Below, piece after piece: positions 42,093 to 53,156 of a stretch of DNA of 64,000 nt (the stretch's first letter is position 1; each line of letters starts with the position of its first letter). Under the pieces are notes generated by a model that was not told the DNA's origin, ran no database searches, and worked only from the letters and a program-made list of their open reading frames with translations. Source of the stretch: Viridibacterium sediminicola (GTDB taxonomy: Bacteria; Pseudomonadota; Gammaproteobacteria; Burkholderiales; Rhodocyclaceae); NCBI RefSeq assembly GCF_039631295.1, contig NZ_JBDIVE010000008.1:124001-188000 (forward strand), given 5' to 3'. The position numbers and the translations under genes were made by a program.

Positions 42093-43244
42093 CTATTTGA
42101 GTAATTGGATCTGGTAGCGGGTGCTGCGGCCCCCGCCGGGGAGTTTGACGAGGCAGCCGCGCGTGACGAGGTCTGCAAGGTGGCGGGTGGCGGTGGCCTT
42201 GGAGACCTTGGCGACGGCTTGATACTGGGCGGCGCTGATGCCTTGCTCGAAACCACCACGGTCGGGCTGGTCGCCATCGAGCAGGCGGTTGAGCACTTTG
42301 ACCTGCTCGGGGCTGAGCCCTTGGGCGCGGTGCTGCAGCCAGAAACGGCTTTTGCCCAGTACGCGGTCGATCTGCGTCGAGGCGCTCTGGATGGCAGCCA
42401 GCAGGGTGCCGAGAAACCAGCTGAGCCACGGAGTGAGGTCCAACGGCTCAGCGCTGGCGCGCATCTTCTGTGCGGCTTCGAGCTGGGCGTAGTAGGCCTT
42501 GCGCTCGGCGAGGATGGCCGCGGACATGGCGTAGAAACGAATGCTCTGCTGCTCGCCTTGAGCAAGTGCAAGGTCGGTGAGCGCCCGAGTGAGGCGGCCG
42601 TTGCCGTCGTCGAAGGGGTGGAGCGTGACAAACCAGAAGTGAGCGATGGCGGCGCGCAAGAGCGGGTCGAGCGTGGCGTTTGTCCGGCTGGTGTTGAACC
42701 AGGTGAGAAATTCGGCGATACGCGCTTCAAGGCCTTCACGCGGCGGAGCCTCGAAGTGCACGGTGGGGCGGTCGATGCGGCCGGAGACGACCTGCATGGC
42801 GTTCAGCCCGCGCCAGTCGCCGATGCGGATCTTGCGACCGAGAAAGCCATCGTCGCCTGCGAAGAGCCAGGCGTGCCACTGCAGCAGGCGCGCTTCGCTG
42901 AGCGGCGTATCAAGCTCGGTGGTGGCATCCCACATGATTTGGGCAAGGCCTTCGCTGCGCGCTTCGGGCGGGGATGCGTTTCCGTCGGGTAGGCCAAGGC
43001 GGCGAGCGATGCTGGAACGCACAGAGCCAACATTGAGGGTTTCGCCCTCGATGGCGCTGGAATTGACGATGTTCTGCAGCAGGGCATCGAGTGTGAATTC
43101 GGTGCGCAGCGCGGGCTCTGAGCCTTGAGTACGGCCGAGCAGGGCGCCCTGGGCGAGCGTGACCTGACGCAGCAAGGGCGCTAGGGTGTCCGCTTGCCAG
43201 GTAACCTGCGGCCAGTTGGGGTGTTGCCAGATCCAGCGGGGCAT
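42093..43244 (-). CDS. Fic family protein with N-terminal inhibitory motif and C-terminal winged helix
   Basis: 383 aa. Fic core motif HPFDDGNGR at 209-217 intact, so AMPylation-competent. The (S/T)xxxE(G/N) autoinhibitory motif is present near the N terminus as SSAIEG (62-67), which makes this a class II Fic. N-terminal DUF4172-like region (WIWQHPNWPQVTW); C-terminal winged helix (ISAAQYQAVAKVSKATATRH, LADLVTRGCLV). Such proteins modify host or self targets by AMP and often control their own transcription. The palindrome upstream at 43268-43296 is a likely operator. Confidence 0.88.
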   Translation of the reverse strand: MPRWIWQHPNWPQVTWQADTLAPLLRQVTLAQGALLGRTQGSEPALRTEFTLDALLQNIVNSSAIEGETLNVGSVRSSIARRLGLPDGNASPPEARSEGLAQIMWDATTELDTPLSEARLLQWHAWLFAGDDGFLGRKIRIGDWRGLNAMQVVSGRIDRPTVHFEAPPREGLEARIAEFLTWFNTSRTNATLDPLLRAAIAHFWFVTLHPFDDGNGRLTRALTDLALAQGEQQSIRFYAMSAAILAERKAYYAQLEAAQKMRASAEPLDLTPWLSWFLGTLLAAIQSASTQIDRVLGKSRFWLQHRAQGLSPEQVKVLNRLLDGDQPDRGGFEQGISAAQYQAVAKVSKATATRHLADLVTRGCLVKLPGGGRSTRYQIQLLK

Positions 43245-43267
43245 CAGAGCGCGGCTCGAAAATGGAG

Positions 43268-43296
43268 TGAGCCGAATTTTATCATTATTCGGCTCA
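43268..43296 (-). promoter_or_regulatory. Palindromic operator of the fic gene
   Basis: TGAGCCGAAT (43268-43277), 9 bp spacer, ATTCGGCTCA (43287-43296): perfect 10 bp arms. A -10-like TAAAAT on the minus strand lies between the arms. A further half-site ATTCGGCTC occurs at 43331-43339. Located 24 bp upstream of the fic start; best explained as the binding site for the Fic C-terminal winged helix. Confidence 0.65.
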
Positions 43297-43385
43297 TGAT
43301 TTGATTTGATTGTGCTGGTGTTTCAGCTCGATTCGGCTCGGGCGGTGGTAGTCCAGAGGGCTTGGGTTTTCCTCTGTTCCGTAGA

Positions 43386-45921
<2,536 letters not shown>

Positions 45922-45929
<8 letters not shown>

Positions 45930-47526
45930 CAGCCTCGCCCATCGGACGGATCAACGATTCAATGAAAGCTTGCTCGTCATCCGAGATGTCGTACTTTGCG
46001 TAGAGCATTTCATCCGTCCACTTACGGTCCCATGCTTGCATCGGAACCCATTTATATGTCGAGTGAGTAGCATCCTGAGTGATCTTTCGGAGGGAAACTA
46101 AAAACCGAAAGAATCGAGTTTTGTAATAGGACTGAAGGCTCTCCACCTCTTCGCTTGAGGATACGTAGAAGAATAGGAACGATTGCGTACACACCGACGG
46201 TGAAGGCGCAATTTGCGATGGGCCTAGGACAAGATCAACCCCGCTTCGCTCTCTTTCTCGGCCAGAACCAACCTTTGGTACAAGCAACTTCCAAGTGTCA
46301 ATCAGGTGTTCGCTTTTTGTTACCTCTGTCCGTGCGATATAGCCCACGGAGCGCTTCATCGTACGAATGTAGTAAAGCGGCAAGTCGCCTTCACGTTCCT
46401 TCTTATGGAAGCCGTCAAAGTTTGACGTCCAACCAAACTCTTTGTCGCGTGCAAGGATCGTGTTGATGGACGTTTCGTTGTGGGCCAGAACTTTGCGTAG
46501 GATGTTTAAAGCTCGGGTATCGCGAACCAATACGTCAAACTCGTTGAGTGCTCGACTCGTAGGGCCGTAAACGTCGCCAGACCGAACATTTGAAAAGTCG
46601 CACGGTCCGCTATGTGCCGCCTCCCACAGGAAATAACATATGCCCCCATTGATCCCCACTGAGGGAAAAACGTCCGCAGCATTGGGATAGTCGACGAGAT
46701 TGCGAATACGTGTGTCGCTGAGCATAGTCTCGCGGAACTCACTCAACCCAAGCCCGCCAGCCATCCAACGTGACGGAATAATCATCGCCAGATAGCGCGG
46801 TTCAAGCTTCTTGGCTTGTTCCACAAAATGATGATAGATGGGAATGTCGCGACTTCCCCCATCGCTTTTCAATTGGTACGGCGGGTTCCCAATGATCACG
46901 TCGAACTGCATGTTTTCTCCAAACAACTCGGCAATACGAGTCGTGATGTTGTCAGTGTGAATGAAGGCATAGGCGTGGGTTTCCATACCTTCGCCACGGT
47001 CGTAAGTCGCCTGGTTCGCATTGCAATACTCACATTTGCCTTTGTCCCATGTGTGCTCCAAGCGCTCAAACCAAATGTTGCCGGCCTCACTTGAGAACCC
47101 CTTGGCAATCGAATGCGGCCCGTCAGCATGCTTGGAGCAGTACACGCTACGCCGCGCCAGCAGGCTGGTTAGCTGGGTGATGCCGATGCCGAAGACCTGG
47201 CGGGTGAGGATGTGATTGACGCGGGTTGCGAGGTCCGGCATTTCGCCGGCCAGTCCTTCGGTGAGGCGGCGGGTGATCTCGCGCAGGAAAACTCCGGACT
47301 TGGTGCAGGGATCGAGAAAGCGCACGCTGCTGTCGGCCCACAGATTGGCGCCATCGTGACTTTCGGCCCATGCGGCGGCCAGGGTGTCGAGCATGCGATT
47401 GGCGAACTCGGGCGGGGTGAACACCTCGTCGTTGGAGAGGTTGGCAATGCAGGTGAGCACGTCCGGGTTGCGGCCTCTTAGTGTGAAACTGGCTTGCTCG
47501 ATCAACGCGTCCGGTGCAACACTCAT
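45922..47526 (-). CDS. N6-adenine DNA methyltransferase, Eco57I/ISP-like
   Basis: 534 aa from ATG 47526 (ATGA overlap with the previous stop; upstream extension is rejected). VFTPPEFANRMLDTL at about 35-49, motif I FLDPCTKSGVFLREI near 70-84 (less canonical than DPxCGSG), motif IV NPPYQL at 214-219, so N6-adenine class. A CEYC pair at 165-168 and Cys130 suggest a zinc site. The C-terminal 300 residues likely hold target recognition. Base composition of about 46000-47100 is visibly less GC-rich than its flanks. Partner of the helicase that follows. Confidence 0.85.
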
Positions 47527-48164
47527 GTTTGCTTGCCCTCCTGATTGGCTAGTTCGCTTAGCGTCATGGGTGGCCAGGTCTTGGCTGGTGTGAAAATCTC
47601 GTGCTTGCCGAGGCTGGCAAAGAGTGAGCCTTCTGCGCTGAAGGCTGATGAACCAGTCAGCACATCCAAGCGGAAGTCGCGCCGCTGAAACTTGCCCTTG
47701 CCGAGATAGCCCCATTCGGCAAAGGTGATGGGTTTCTTGTCTTGCTCAAGCATAGTGAGTGCATCGCCGTGAACGAGATTGAGTGAAAGTACGTGGGATG
47801 CTGCCCGATAGAGGTCGTCGCCTTCATCAAGATTCAGGTAGCCAGCCAGAATTTCCAGCATGTTGGTGCGGCACTCAACGATGTTGTCAGGCAGTAACTC
47901 GATGCCGTAGATGCACATGAGCGCGAGCAGCGCGTAATGACGCCGTTCGAAATCGGACTTGCCGTATTTGATCTCCACGGCGGCAAGCTTGCGCTGCAGG
48001 ATGCGCACGATGAAGTTGCCGCTACCGCAAGCCGGCTCAAGAAAGCGGGCGTCGATTCGTTCTGATTCGTCCTTCACCAGATCGAGCATGGCATCAACCA
48101 TCCATGCTGGGGTGAAGACCTCGCCATGGTCTGCGACGCGTTGTTTTGATTTGACTAAGCTCAT
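47523..48164 (-). CDS. Truncated N6 DNA methyltransferase, motif I only
   Basis: 213 aa. Begins EVFTPAWMVDAMLDLV, then FLEPACGSGNFIVRIL (AdoMet-binding motif I) and a motif III-like LNLVHGDALTM, but the frame ends before any NPPY catalytic motif. So it is catalytically incomplete alone. Overlaps by 4 bp (ATGA) at each end with the winged-helix gene upstream and the full MTase downstream, suggesting it is expressed deliberately as a subunit rather than a decaying remnant. Also see the separate finding. Confidence 0.75.
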   Translation of the reverse strand: MSLVKSKQRVADHGEVFTPAWMVDAMLDLVKDESERIDARFLEPACGSGNFIVRILQRKLAAVEIKYGKSDFERRHYALLALMCIYGIELLPDNIVECRTNMLEILAGYLNLDEGDDLYRAASHVLSLNLVHGDALTMLEQDKKPITFAEWGYLGKGKFQRRDFRLDVLTGSSAFSAEGSLFASLGKHEIFTPAKTWPPMTLSELANQEGKQT

Positions 48165-48346
48165 GGGGTAGATCGGTCCGAATCTGGATTGTGTTTAATG
48201 AGCGATAGCAGCGCTGGATGGATAAACAATTTTTCTCGTCCCGCCTTCTCTTCTCGCAGTATGCCAATGTTGCACAGTTTATTGCGGTGCGCAGAGGCGG
48301 TCTGGCGGTGCGCTAGCCCGGCATCTACGAGCTTGCCGATGCTCAT
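48161..48346 (-). CDS. Small winged-helix protein (Fic C-terminal type)
   Basis: 61 aa. MSIGKLVDAGLAHRQTASAH then LCNIGILREEKAGREKLFIH matches the C-terminal winged helix that follows the catalytic domain in many Fic proteins, here without a Fic domain. Overlaps the DUF1016 stop by ATGA and the truncated MTase start by ATGA. Related in sequence to the C-terminal part of the gene at 49389-49820, so the two are paralogues. Could be a remnant of a broken fic gene, but clean ATGA overlaps favour a working small regulator. Confidence 0.55.
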   Translation of the reverse strand: MSIGKLVDAGLAHRQTASAHRNKLCNIGILREEKAGREKLFIHPALLSLIKHNPDSDRSTP

Positions 48347-49386
48347 GACTCGCTTCCTTCGTCTTGCGCTGGCCAGTCGAGGATATGGCGGCGTTCAAGC
48401 TCGGCTTGCAGTTCTTCTTCGCTGGGCAGGACGAGGCGATAGCGGGAGGCGAAGAGTTGCTGGCTCTCGCTGAGCACGGAGTAGCGGACGAGGGTTTCGT
48501 CTTTGTCGGCGCAGAGGATGATGCCGAGCGTGGGGTTGTCACCCTCGCCGCGCTTGAGGTCGTCAAACATGCGCACGTACATGTCCATCTGGCCGATGTC
48601 ACCGTGGCTGAGTTTTTTCGTCTTCAGGTCGATGAGGACGAAGCATTTGAGCAGGTAGTTGTAGAAAACGAGGTCGACGTAGAAGTGGCTGCTCTCGGTG
48701 CTGATGCGGTATTGGCGGCCGACGAAGGAGAAGCCTTTGCCGAGTTCCATGAGGAAGTCGCGCAGCCGGGTGACGAGAGCGCCTTCGAGCTGGCGCTCGC
48801 TGGGTGTGTGAGCTTCCGGTAGGTCGAGGAATTCGAGGATGTAGGGGTCTTTGAGGAGTTGGTGGGGCGTGGGTCCGGACTTGGGGGGCCGGCCGGCCGG
48901 GGCGCTGGGCGCTGGGTCCGCGAGCAGTCGTTGGTAGCTGCAGGTTTCGATGGCGCGCTCCAGCATGCGGGAGCTCCATTGCTGGCGGGCGCATTCTTCG
49001 ATGTAGTAGGCGCGGGCCTGCGGGTGGTCGACGCGCATGACGAGGCGCCAGTGCGTCCAGCTCAATTCGCTACGCAGTGCGTAGCCTTTTCCGGCTTCGG
49101 GAAAAGTTAGATAAAACTGTCTGAAATTCTTGAGATTGGCAACCGAAAGACCCTTGCCGAATTCTTCGCCCAGCGCGCGGGCGAGGTTGCGGATGAGTTG
49201 GCTACCGTATTCGGCGCGTGCGGCGCCGCCTTGCTCTTCTTCGACAATGCGTCTCCCGATACGCCAGTAGGCGTCCACCATGGCGGTATTGGCGGCGGCA
49301 TAGGCGGTGCTGCGCGCTTCGCGCAGGATGCTGCGAACCTCGTCGAAAAAGCCGGAAGGCGCCGCTGGCGGTGTTGTCTTGGGCAT
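48343..49386 (-). CDS. DUF1016 PDDEXK nuclease (YhcG family)
   Basis: 347 aa from ATG 49386 (AGGAGAG 10 bp upstream; a TTG at 49392 would give an exact TTGA overlap with the previous stop). N-terminal DUF1016_N: LREARSTAYAAANTAMVDAY, LSVANLKNFRQFYLTFPEAG. PDDEXK core: FYVDLVFYN and FVLIDLKTKK (D...D-x-K, with Asp where many have Glu), then HGDIGQMDMYV. YhcG-type proteins are PD-(D/E)xK nucleases often carried in restriction islands. Second gene of the run. Confidence 0.85.
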   Translation of the reverse strand: MPKTTPPAAPSGFFDEVRSILREARSTAYAAANTAMVDAYWRIGRRIVEEEQGGAARAEYGSQLIRNLARALGEEFGKGLSVANLKNFRQFYLTFPEAGKGYALRSELSWTHWRLVMRVDHPQARAYYIEECARQQWSSRMLERAIETCSYQRLLADPAPSAPAGRPPKSGPTPHQLLKDPYILEFLDLPEAHTPSERQLEGALVTRLRDFLMELGKGFSFVGRQYRISTESSHFYVDLVFYNYLLKCFVLIDLKTKKLSHGDIGQMDMYVRMFDDLKRGEGDNPTLGIILCADKDETLVRYSVLSESQQLFASRYRLVLPSEEELQAELERRHILDWPAQDEGSES

Positions 49387-49388
49387 GG

Positions 49389-49820
49389 TCAAGCTCTCTC
49401 CTGTGGGGCTAGCTTGCTGGTGTTGCGCTCGAGTCGGTGCAAACGTGTTGTGGGGCTTTGACGAGGTTCATACGGCCTGGCTCGAATCGATGAGGCGCTG
49501 TGGCAGGGGCGAATGAATAGCTTTTCCAGGCCCGCTTTTTCCTCGCGCAGTGTGCCAATGTTGCACAGTTTCTTGATGTGTGTGGAAGCGGTTCGCTGCT
49601 GCGCGGGCCCTGCATCAACCAGGTCGCCGATGCGGCAAGAAAGCTGCTCGAAAATGAGTTCGACGAGTTCCCGGCTGTAGATCTGCCGGGCGTTGCGGCG
49701 CATCGTTTCGGCGGTGTCTTGCATCAGGCTACGGATGGCAAGTGCTTCGAGCGCTACCGGAGGCTGGGCCATGGGTGCGTGGCGGGACTTGCTCGGCTCA
49801 AAGACGATAGACGCGGCCAT
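49389..49820 (-). CDS. Winged-helix protein, first gene of the coupled operon
   Basis: 143 aa. N-terminal half helical (ALEALAIRSLMQDTAETMRR, NARQIYSRELVELIFEQLSC); the middle, RIGDLVDAGPAQQRTASTHI-KKLCNIGTLREEKAG, is a Fic-C-terminal-like winged helix and paralogous to the 61-aa protein downstream. The C-terminal 40 residues are of unusual composition and may come from a frameshift or a fortuitous extension. No Fic catalytic motif is present. Could be a fic remnant or a transcription factor of the operon. Confidence 0.55.
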   Translation of the reverse strand: MAASIVFEPSKSRHAPMAQPPVALEALAIRSLMQDTAETMRRNARQIYSRELVELIFEQLSCRIGDLVDAGPAQQRTASTHIKKLCNIGTLREEKAGLEKLFIRPCHSASSIRARPYEPRQSPTTRLHRLERNTSKLAPQERA

Positions 49821-49871
49821 CAGTCGAAAAATCTCCGCCAGATCGACATGTTTTCAGAAGGTGTCGAGCGT

Positions 49872-49890
49872 ATCGACATATTGAATCGAT
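49872..49890. promoter_or_regulatory. Inverted repeat upstream of the coupled operon
   Basis: ATCGA-CATATTGAA-TCGAT, 5 bp arms, 52 bp upstream of the first operon gene; ATCGACAT recurs at about 49842. Possible operator for the winged-helix protein. Short arms, so only suggestive. Confidence 0.35.
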
Positions 49891-49903
49891 GTGTTGAGGA
49901 ATC

Positions 49904-49916
49904 TAGGGCGTGTTCA
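49904..49916 (+). repeat. Solo copy of the MITE outer end
   Basis: TAGGGCGTGTTCA is identical to 13 bp of the outer end of the element at 18158. No partner inverted copy was found within 50 kb to the left or near the tRNA-Leu, so a truncated or solo end. The remainder of 49821-50047 shows no gene. Confidence 0.5.
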
Positions 49917-50047
49917 ACCTATGCGCTTGGCTGGCGCCGAGGCTTGGTGGAGGAGTCTGCGCGCAATGCGCGCGCGAAGGCTGTCCGGGGGTTTTGGGCT
50001 TGGCTTTGTGGTCGGCATGCCGATCTCTAGCTAAGTCTTTGTTTTGC

Positions 50048-50134
50048 TGGTGCCCGGGACGGGGGTCGAACCCGTACAGCGTTGCCGCCGAGGGATTTTA
50101 AGTCCCTTGTGTCTACCAATTTCACCACCCGGGC
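50048..50134 (-). tRNA. tRNA-Leu (anticodon TAA)
   Basis: 87 nt with CCA on the minus strand. Acceptor GCCCGGG/CCCGGGC, long variable arm, anticodon stem AGGGA/TCCCT around loop CTTAAAA (TAA). Its 3' end points into the accessory region, the usual orientation for integration at tRNA genes. Confidence 0.95.
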
Positions 50135-50189
50135 GAGGGGGCTGGGGAGCCCGCTATTATTACCCGGAGTGGTGTCGAAAGCGAGTGCT

Positions 50190-51128
50190 TCAGAAGCCGG
50201 CTTCGCGTTGGGGCGAGACGGCGGCGCGGACGTTGGCTTCGGTGAGCAGGGGGGCGCAGAGCTCGATGAAGCGGTAGGCGTAGCCGCGCAGGTAGTGGCC
50301 GCGGCGGACGGCGATGCGCGTGGTGTTGAGGGCGAACAGCTCGGGCGCTTCAATGAGGCGCAGGTCGTTGTCCTTGGCTGCGTTGTAGGCGCCGGGGGCG
50401 ATGATGCCGATACCGAGGCCGAGTTCGACGTAGGACTTGATGACGTCGGCGTCGAGGGCGGACATCACGATGTCTGGTGACAGATTGGCTTCGGCAAAGG
50501 CGCGGTCGATCTTGCTGCGGCCGGTAAAGCCGGTGTGATAGGTGACGATGGGGTACTCGGCGAGCGCGGCGAGGCTCAGCGGCTGCACGTCGAGCAGGGG
50601 GTGACCGGCCGGGACGAGCACGGCGTGGTGCCAGTCGTAATAGGGGAAGGTGACCAGCTCGCTCTCGGTGTCCAGCGATTCGGTGGCGATGCCGATGTCG
50701 GCTTCGCCGGAGAGCAGCTGTTGCACGATCTCCTGCGGGCTGCCCTGGTGCAGGGCCAGGTGCACCTTGGGGTATTCCTGCTTGAAGCTAGTGACCACTT
50801 TGGGCAGGGCGTAGCGCGCCTGCGTGTGGGTGGTGACTATAGTCAGCTGGCCCTGGTCCTTCTGCGTGAACTGGTCGGCGAGCTTTTTGATGTTGCGTGC
50901 GTCGAGCAGCATGCGTTCGACGATCACCACGAGTTCCTTGCCCGGCTCGGTGAGGCCCAGCAGGCGCTTGCCACGGCGGATGAAGAGTTCGACGCCAAGC
51001 TCGTCTTCAAGGTCCTTGATGTGCTTGGAGACGCCCGGTTGCGAGGTGAACAGGGCGTTGGCGACATCGGTCAGGTTGAAGTTCTGGCGGACGGTCTCGC
51101 GGATGATGCGGAGCTGCTGGAAATTCAT
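50190..51128 (-). CDS. cysB: CysB-type LysR regulator of sulfur assimilation
   Basis: 312 aa. HTH: LRIIRETVRQNFNLTDVANA and LFTSQPGVSKHIKDLEDELG, with the C-terminal effector domain of the CysB/Cbl subgroup (KYVELGLGIGI-type segment: IKSYVELGLGIGIIAPGAYN). Activates sulfate uptake and cysteine genes upon N-acetylserine or O-acetylserine binding. Start overlaps the cysA stop by ATGA, so it is made with the transporter. A paralogue such as Cbl or SsuB-regulator is the alternative. Confidence 0.9.
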   Translation of the reverse strand: MNFQQLRIIRETVRQNFNLTDVANALFTSQPGVSKHIKDLEDELGVELFIRRGKRLLGLTEPGKELVVIVERMLLDARNIKKLADQFTQKDQGQLTIVTTHTQARYALPKVVTSFKQEYPKVHLALHQGSPQEIVQQLLSGEADIGIATESLDTESELVTFPYYDWHHAVLVPAGHPLLDVQPLSLAALAEYPIVTYHTGFTGRSKIDRAFAEANLSPDIVMSALDADVIKSYVELGLGIGIIAPGAYNAAKDNDLRLIEAPELFALNTTRIAVRRGHYLRGYAYRFIELCAPLLTEANVRAAVSPQREAGF

Positions 51129-52234
51129 GATGCATGCGCCTCTTTGCGTGAGCCGATGGGAGTGTCGGCAGCGTGTTCGAAGACCTTGAGACGCGAGGGG
51201 ACCAGGCGTACTTCGAGGCCGTCCTTCAGTTGCAGTGCGATCAGGCGCTCGAGCGTCAGTTCGACTTCGTGGTGATGCGTGGTCTCGCCTTCCTGACGTT
51301 CGAGTTCGACACGTGCGGTCAGGCCGAAGGCGAGGATGCGCGTGATGCGGGCGCGGATGCCTTCGGCATTGTCCAGATCGGTGACGATATCAAGTTCATG
51401 CGGGCGGGCGAAGGCGACGACTTCGGCGCCGTGCGGCAGGGCGTCTTCTTCGTGACGCAGGGCGTGATCGCCGACCTTGACTTGGCCGCTGTCGGCGCGT
51501 CCGTGGAACAGATTGACTGCGCCAAGGAAGCTGTAGACGAAGGGTGTCTTCGGCGCCGACCAGACTTCTTCGGGCGTGCCCAGTTGCTCGATGCGGCCGC
51601 GGTTCATCAGCACCACGCGGTCGGCCACTTCGAGGGCTTCTTCCTGGTCGTGGGTGACGAAGATCGAGGTGATGTGCAGCTCGTCATGCAGGCGGCGCAG
51701 CCAGCGGCGCAGTTCCTTGCGCACCTTGGCGTCGAGCGCGCCGAAGGGTTCGTCGAGCAGCAGCACGCGCGGTTCCACCGCCAGGGCACGCGCCAGGGCG
51801 ATGCGCTGGCGCTGGCCGCCGGAGAGTTGCGAGGGGAAGCGGTCGCCGAGCCAGTCGAGCTGGACCAGCTTGAGCAGCTCGCTGACCTTTTCGCGGATCT
51901 TCGCTTCCGACGGGCGCTCGCTGCGCGGCTTGACGCGCAGGCCGAAAGCGACGTTATCAAACACGGTCATGTGGCGGAACAGGGCGTAGTGTTGGAACAC
52001 GAAGCCGACCTGACGCTCGCGCACATGGGTGTCGGAGGCGTCAGTGCCTTCGAGGATCACATTGCCGGCGTCGGCGTTTTCGAGGCCGGCGATGATGCGC
52101 AGCAGGGTGGTCTTGCCGCAACCGGAGGGGCCGAGCAGGGCGACCAGTTCGCCAGTCGGGAAATCCAGCGTGACATTGTCGAGGGCGACGAAGTTGCCGA
52201 AGCGCTTTTGTATGTTCTGAACTTGGATGCTCAT
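51125..52234 (-). CDS. cysA: Sulfate/thiosulfate ABC transporter ATP-binding protein
   Basis: 369 aa from ATG 52234. Walker A GPSGCGKTT, signature LSGGQRQRIALARALAVEP, Walker B LLLDEPFGALDAKVRKEL, switch His in VTHDQEEALEVADR, and TOBE-like C terminus typical for CysA (LGAVNLFHGR). Powers sulfate uptake with CysT and CysW. 22 bp after cysW. Confidence 0.95.
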   Translation of the reverse strand: MSIQVQNIQKRFGNFVALDNVTLDFPTGELVALLGPSGCGKTTLLRIIAGLENADAGNVILEGTDASDTHVRERQVGFVFQHYALFRHMTVFDNVAFGLRVKPRSERPSEAKIREKVSELLKLVQLDWLGDRFPSQLSGGQRQRIALARALAVEPRVLLLDEPFGALDAKVRKELRRWLRRLHDELHITSIFVTHDQEEALEVADRVVLMNRGRIEQLGTPEEVWSAPKTPFVYSFLGAVNLFHGRADSGQVKVGDHALRHEEDALPHGAEVVAFARPHELDIVTDLDNAEGIRARITRILAFGLTARVELERQEGETTHHHEVELTLERLIALQLKDGLEVRLVPSRLKVFEHAADTPIGSRKEAHAS

Positions 52235-52256
52235 TTTTGACTTTCTTCCGACTGAC

Positions 52257-53156
52257 TTATTCTGCGGCGGCTTCGCGTGCTGCCACGGCGGCACGCCATT
52301 CGATGAACTGCTTGAGAACCAGGGTGACCAGGGCCAGCAGGGCCAGCAGCGAGGCCACCGAGAATGCAGCTGCAAACTGGTACTCGTTGTAGAGGATCTC
52401 GATCTGCAGCGGCAGCGTATTGGTTAGACCACGGATGTGACCGGAGACCACGCTCACCGCGCCGAACTCGCCCATGGCGCGGGCATTACACAAGACCACG
52501 CCGTAGATCAGACCCCATTTCACATTGGGCAGGGTGACGTGCCAGAAGGTCTGCCAGCCACTGGCGCCAAGTACCACGGCGGCTTCTTCCTCGTCCTTGC
52601 CTTGCGCCTGCATCAGCGGGATCAGCTCGCGCGCCACGAAGGGGAAGGTGACGAAAATGGTGGCCAGCACGATGCCCGGCACGGCAAACACGATCTTGAT
52701 GTCATGCGCTTGCAGCCAGGGGCCGAACCAACCCTGTGAGCCGAACAGCAGGATGTAGATCAGGCCGGCGACAACCGGCGATACCGAGAAGGGCAGGTCG
52801 ATCAGGGTGATCAGCAGCTGCTTGCCACGGAAATCGAACTTGGCGATCGCCCAGGCAGCCGACACACCGAACACCAGATTCAGCGGCACGGCAATCGCGG
52901 CAGCGATCAGCGTGAGCTTGATCGCCGAGAGGGTGTCCGGTTCAGTGACCGCAGCGGTGTAGGCGTCCCAGCCTTTCTTGAGGCCTTCGACAAACACCGT
53001 GATCAGCGGAAACAGCAGGAAGCAGGTGAAGAACAGCAGCGATACCGCGAGGATGCTCCACTTCACCCAGCTCGCGTCGCGCGTGGCCGGGCTGTCCTCG
53101 TAATGGCGATGTTGCTGCAGTGCGCCTGCGTGCAAAGCGGTGACGACGCCAGCCAT
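52257..53156 (-). CDS. cysW: Sulfate ABC transporter permease CysW
   Basis: 299 aa, six membrane segments; EAA loop ELIPLMQAQGKDEEEAAVVL-GASGWQTFWHVTLPNVKWGL is diagnostic for CysW. Start overlaps the cysT stop by one base (TAATG). Confidence 0.94.
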   Translation of the reverse strand: MAGVVTALHAGALQQHRHYEDSPATRDASWVKWSILAVSLLFFTCFLLFPLITVFVEGLKKGWDAYTAAVTEPDTLSAIKLTLIAAAIAVPLNLVFGVSAAWAIAKFDFRGKQLLITLIDLPFSVSPVVAGLIYILLFGSQGWFGPWLQAHDIKIVFAVPGIVLATIFVTFPFVARELIPLMQAQGKDEEEAAVVLGASGWQTFWHVTLPNVKWGLIYGVVLCNARAMGEFGAVSVVSGHIRGLTNTLPLQIEILYNEYQFAAAFSVASLLALLALVTLVLKQFIEWRAAVAAREAAAE

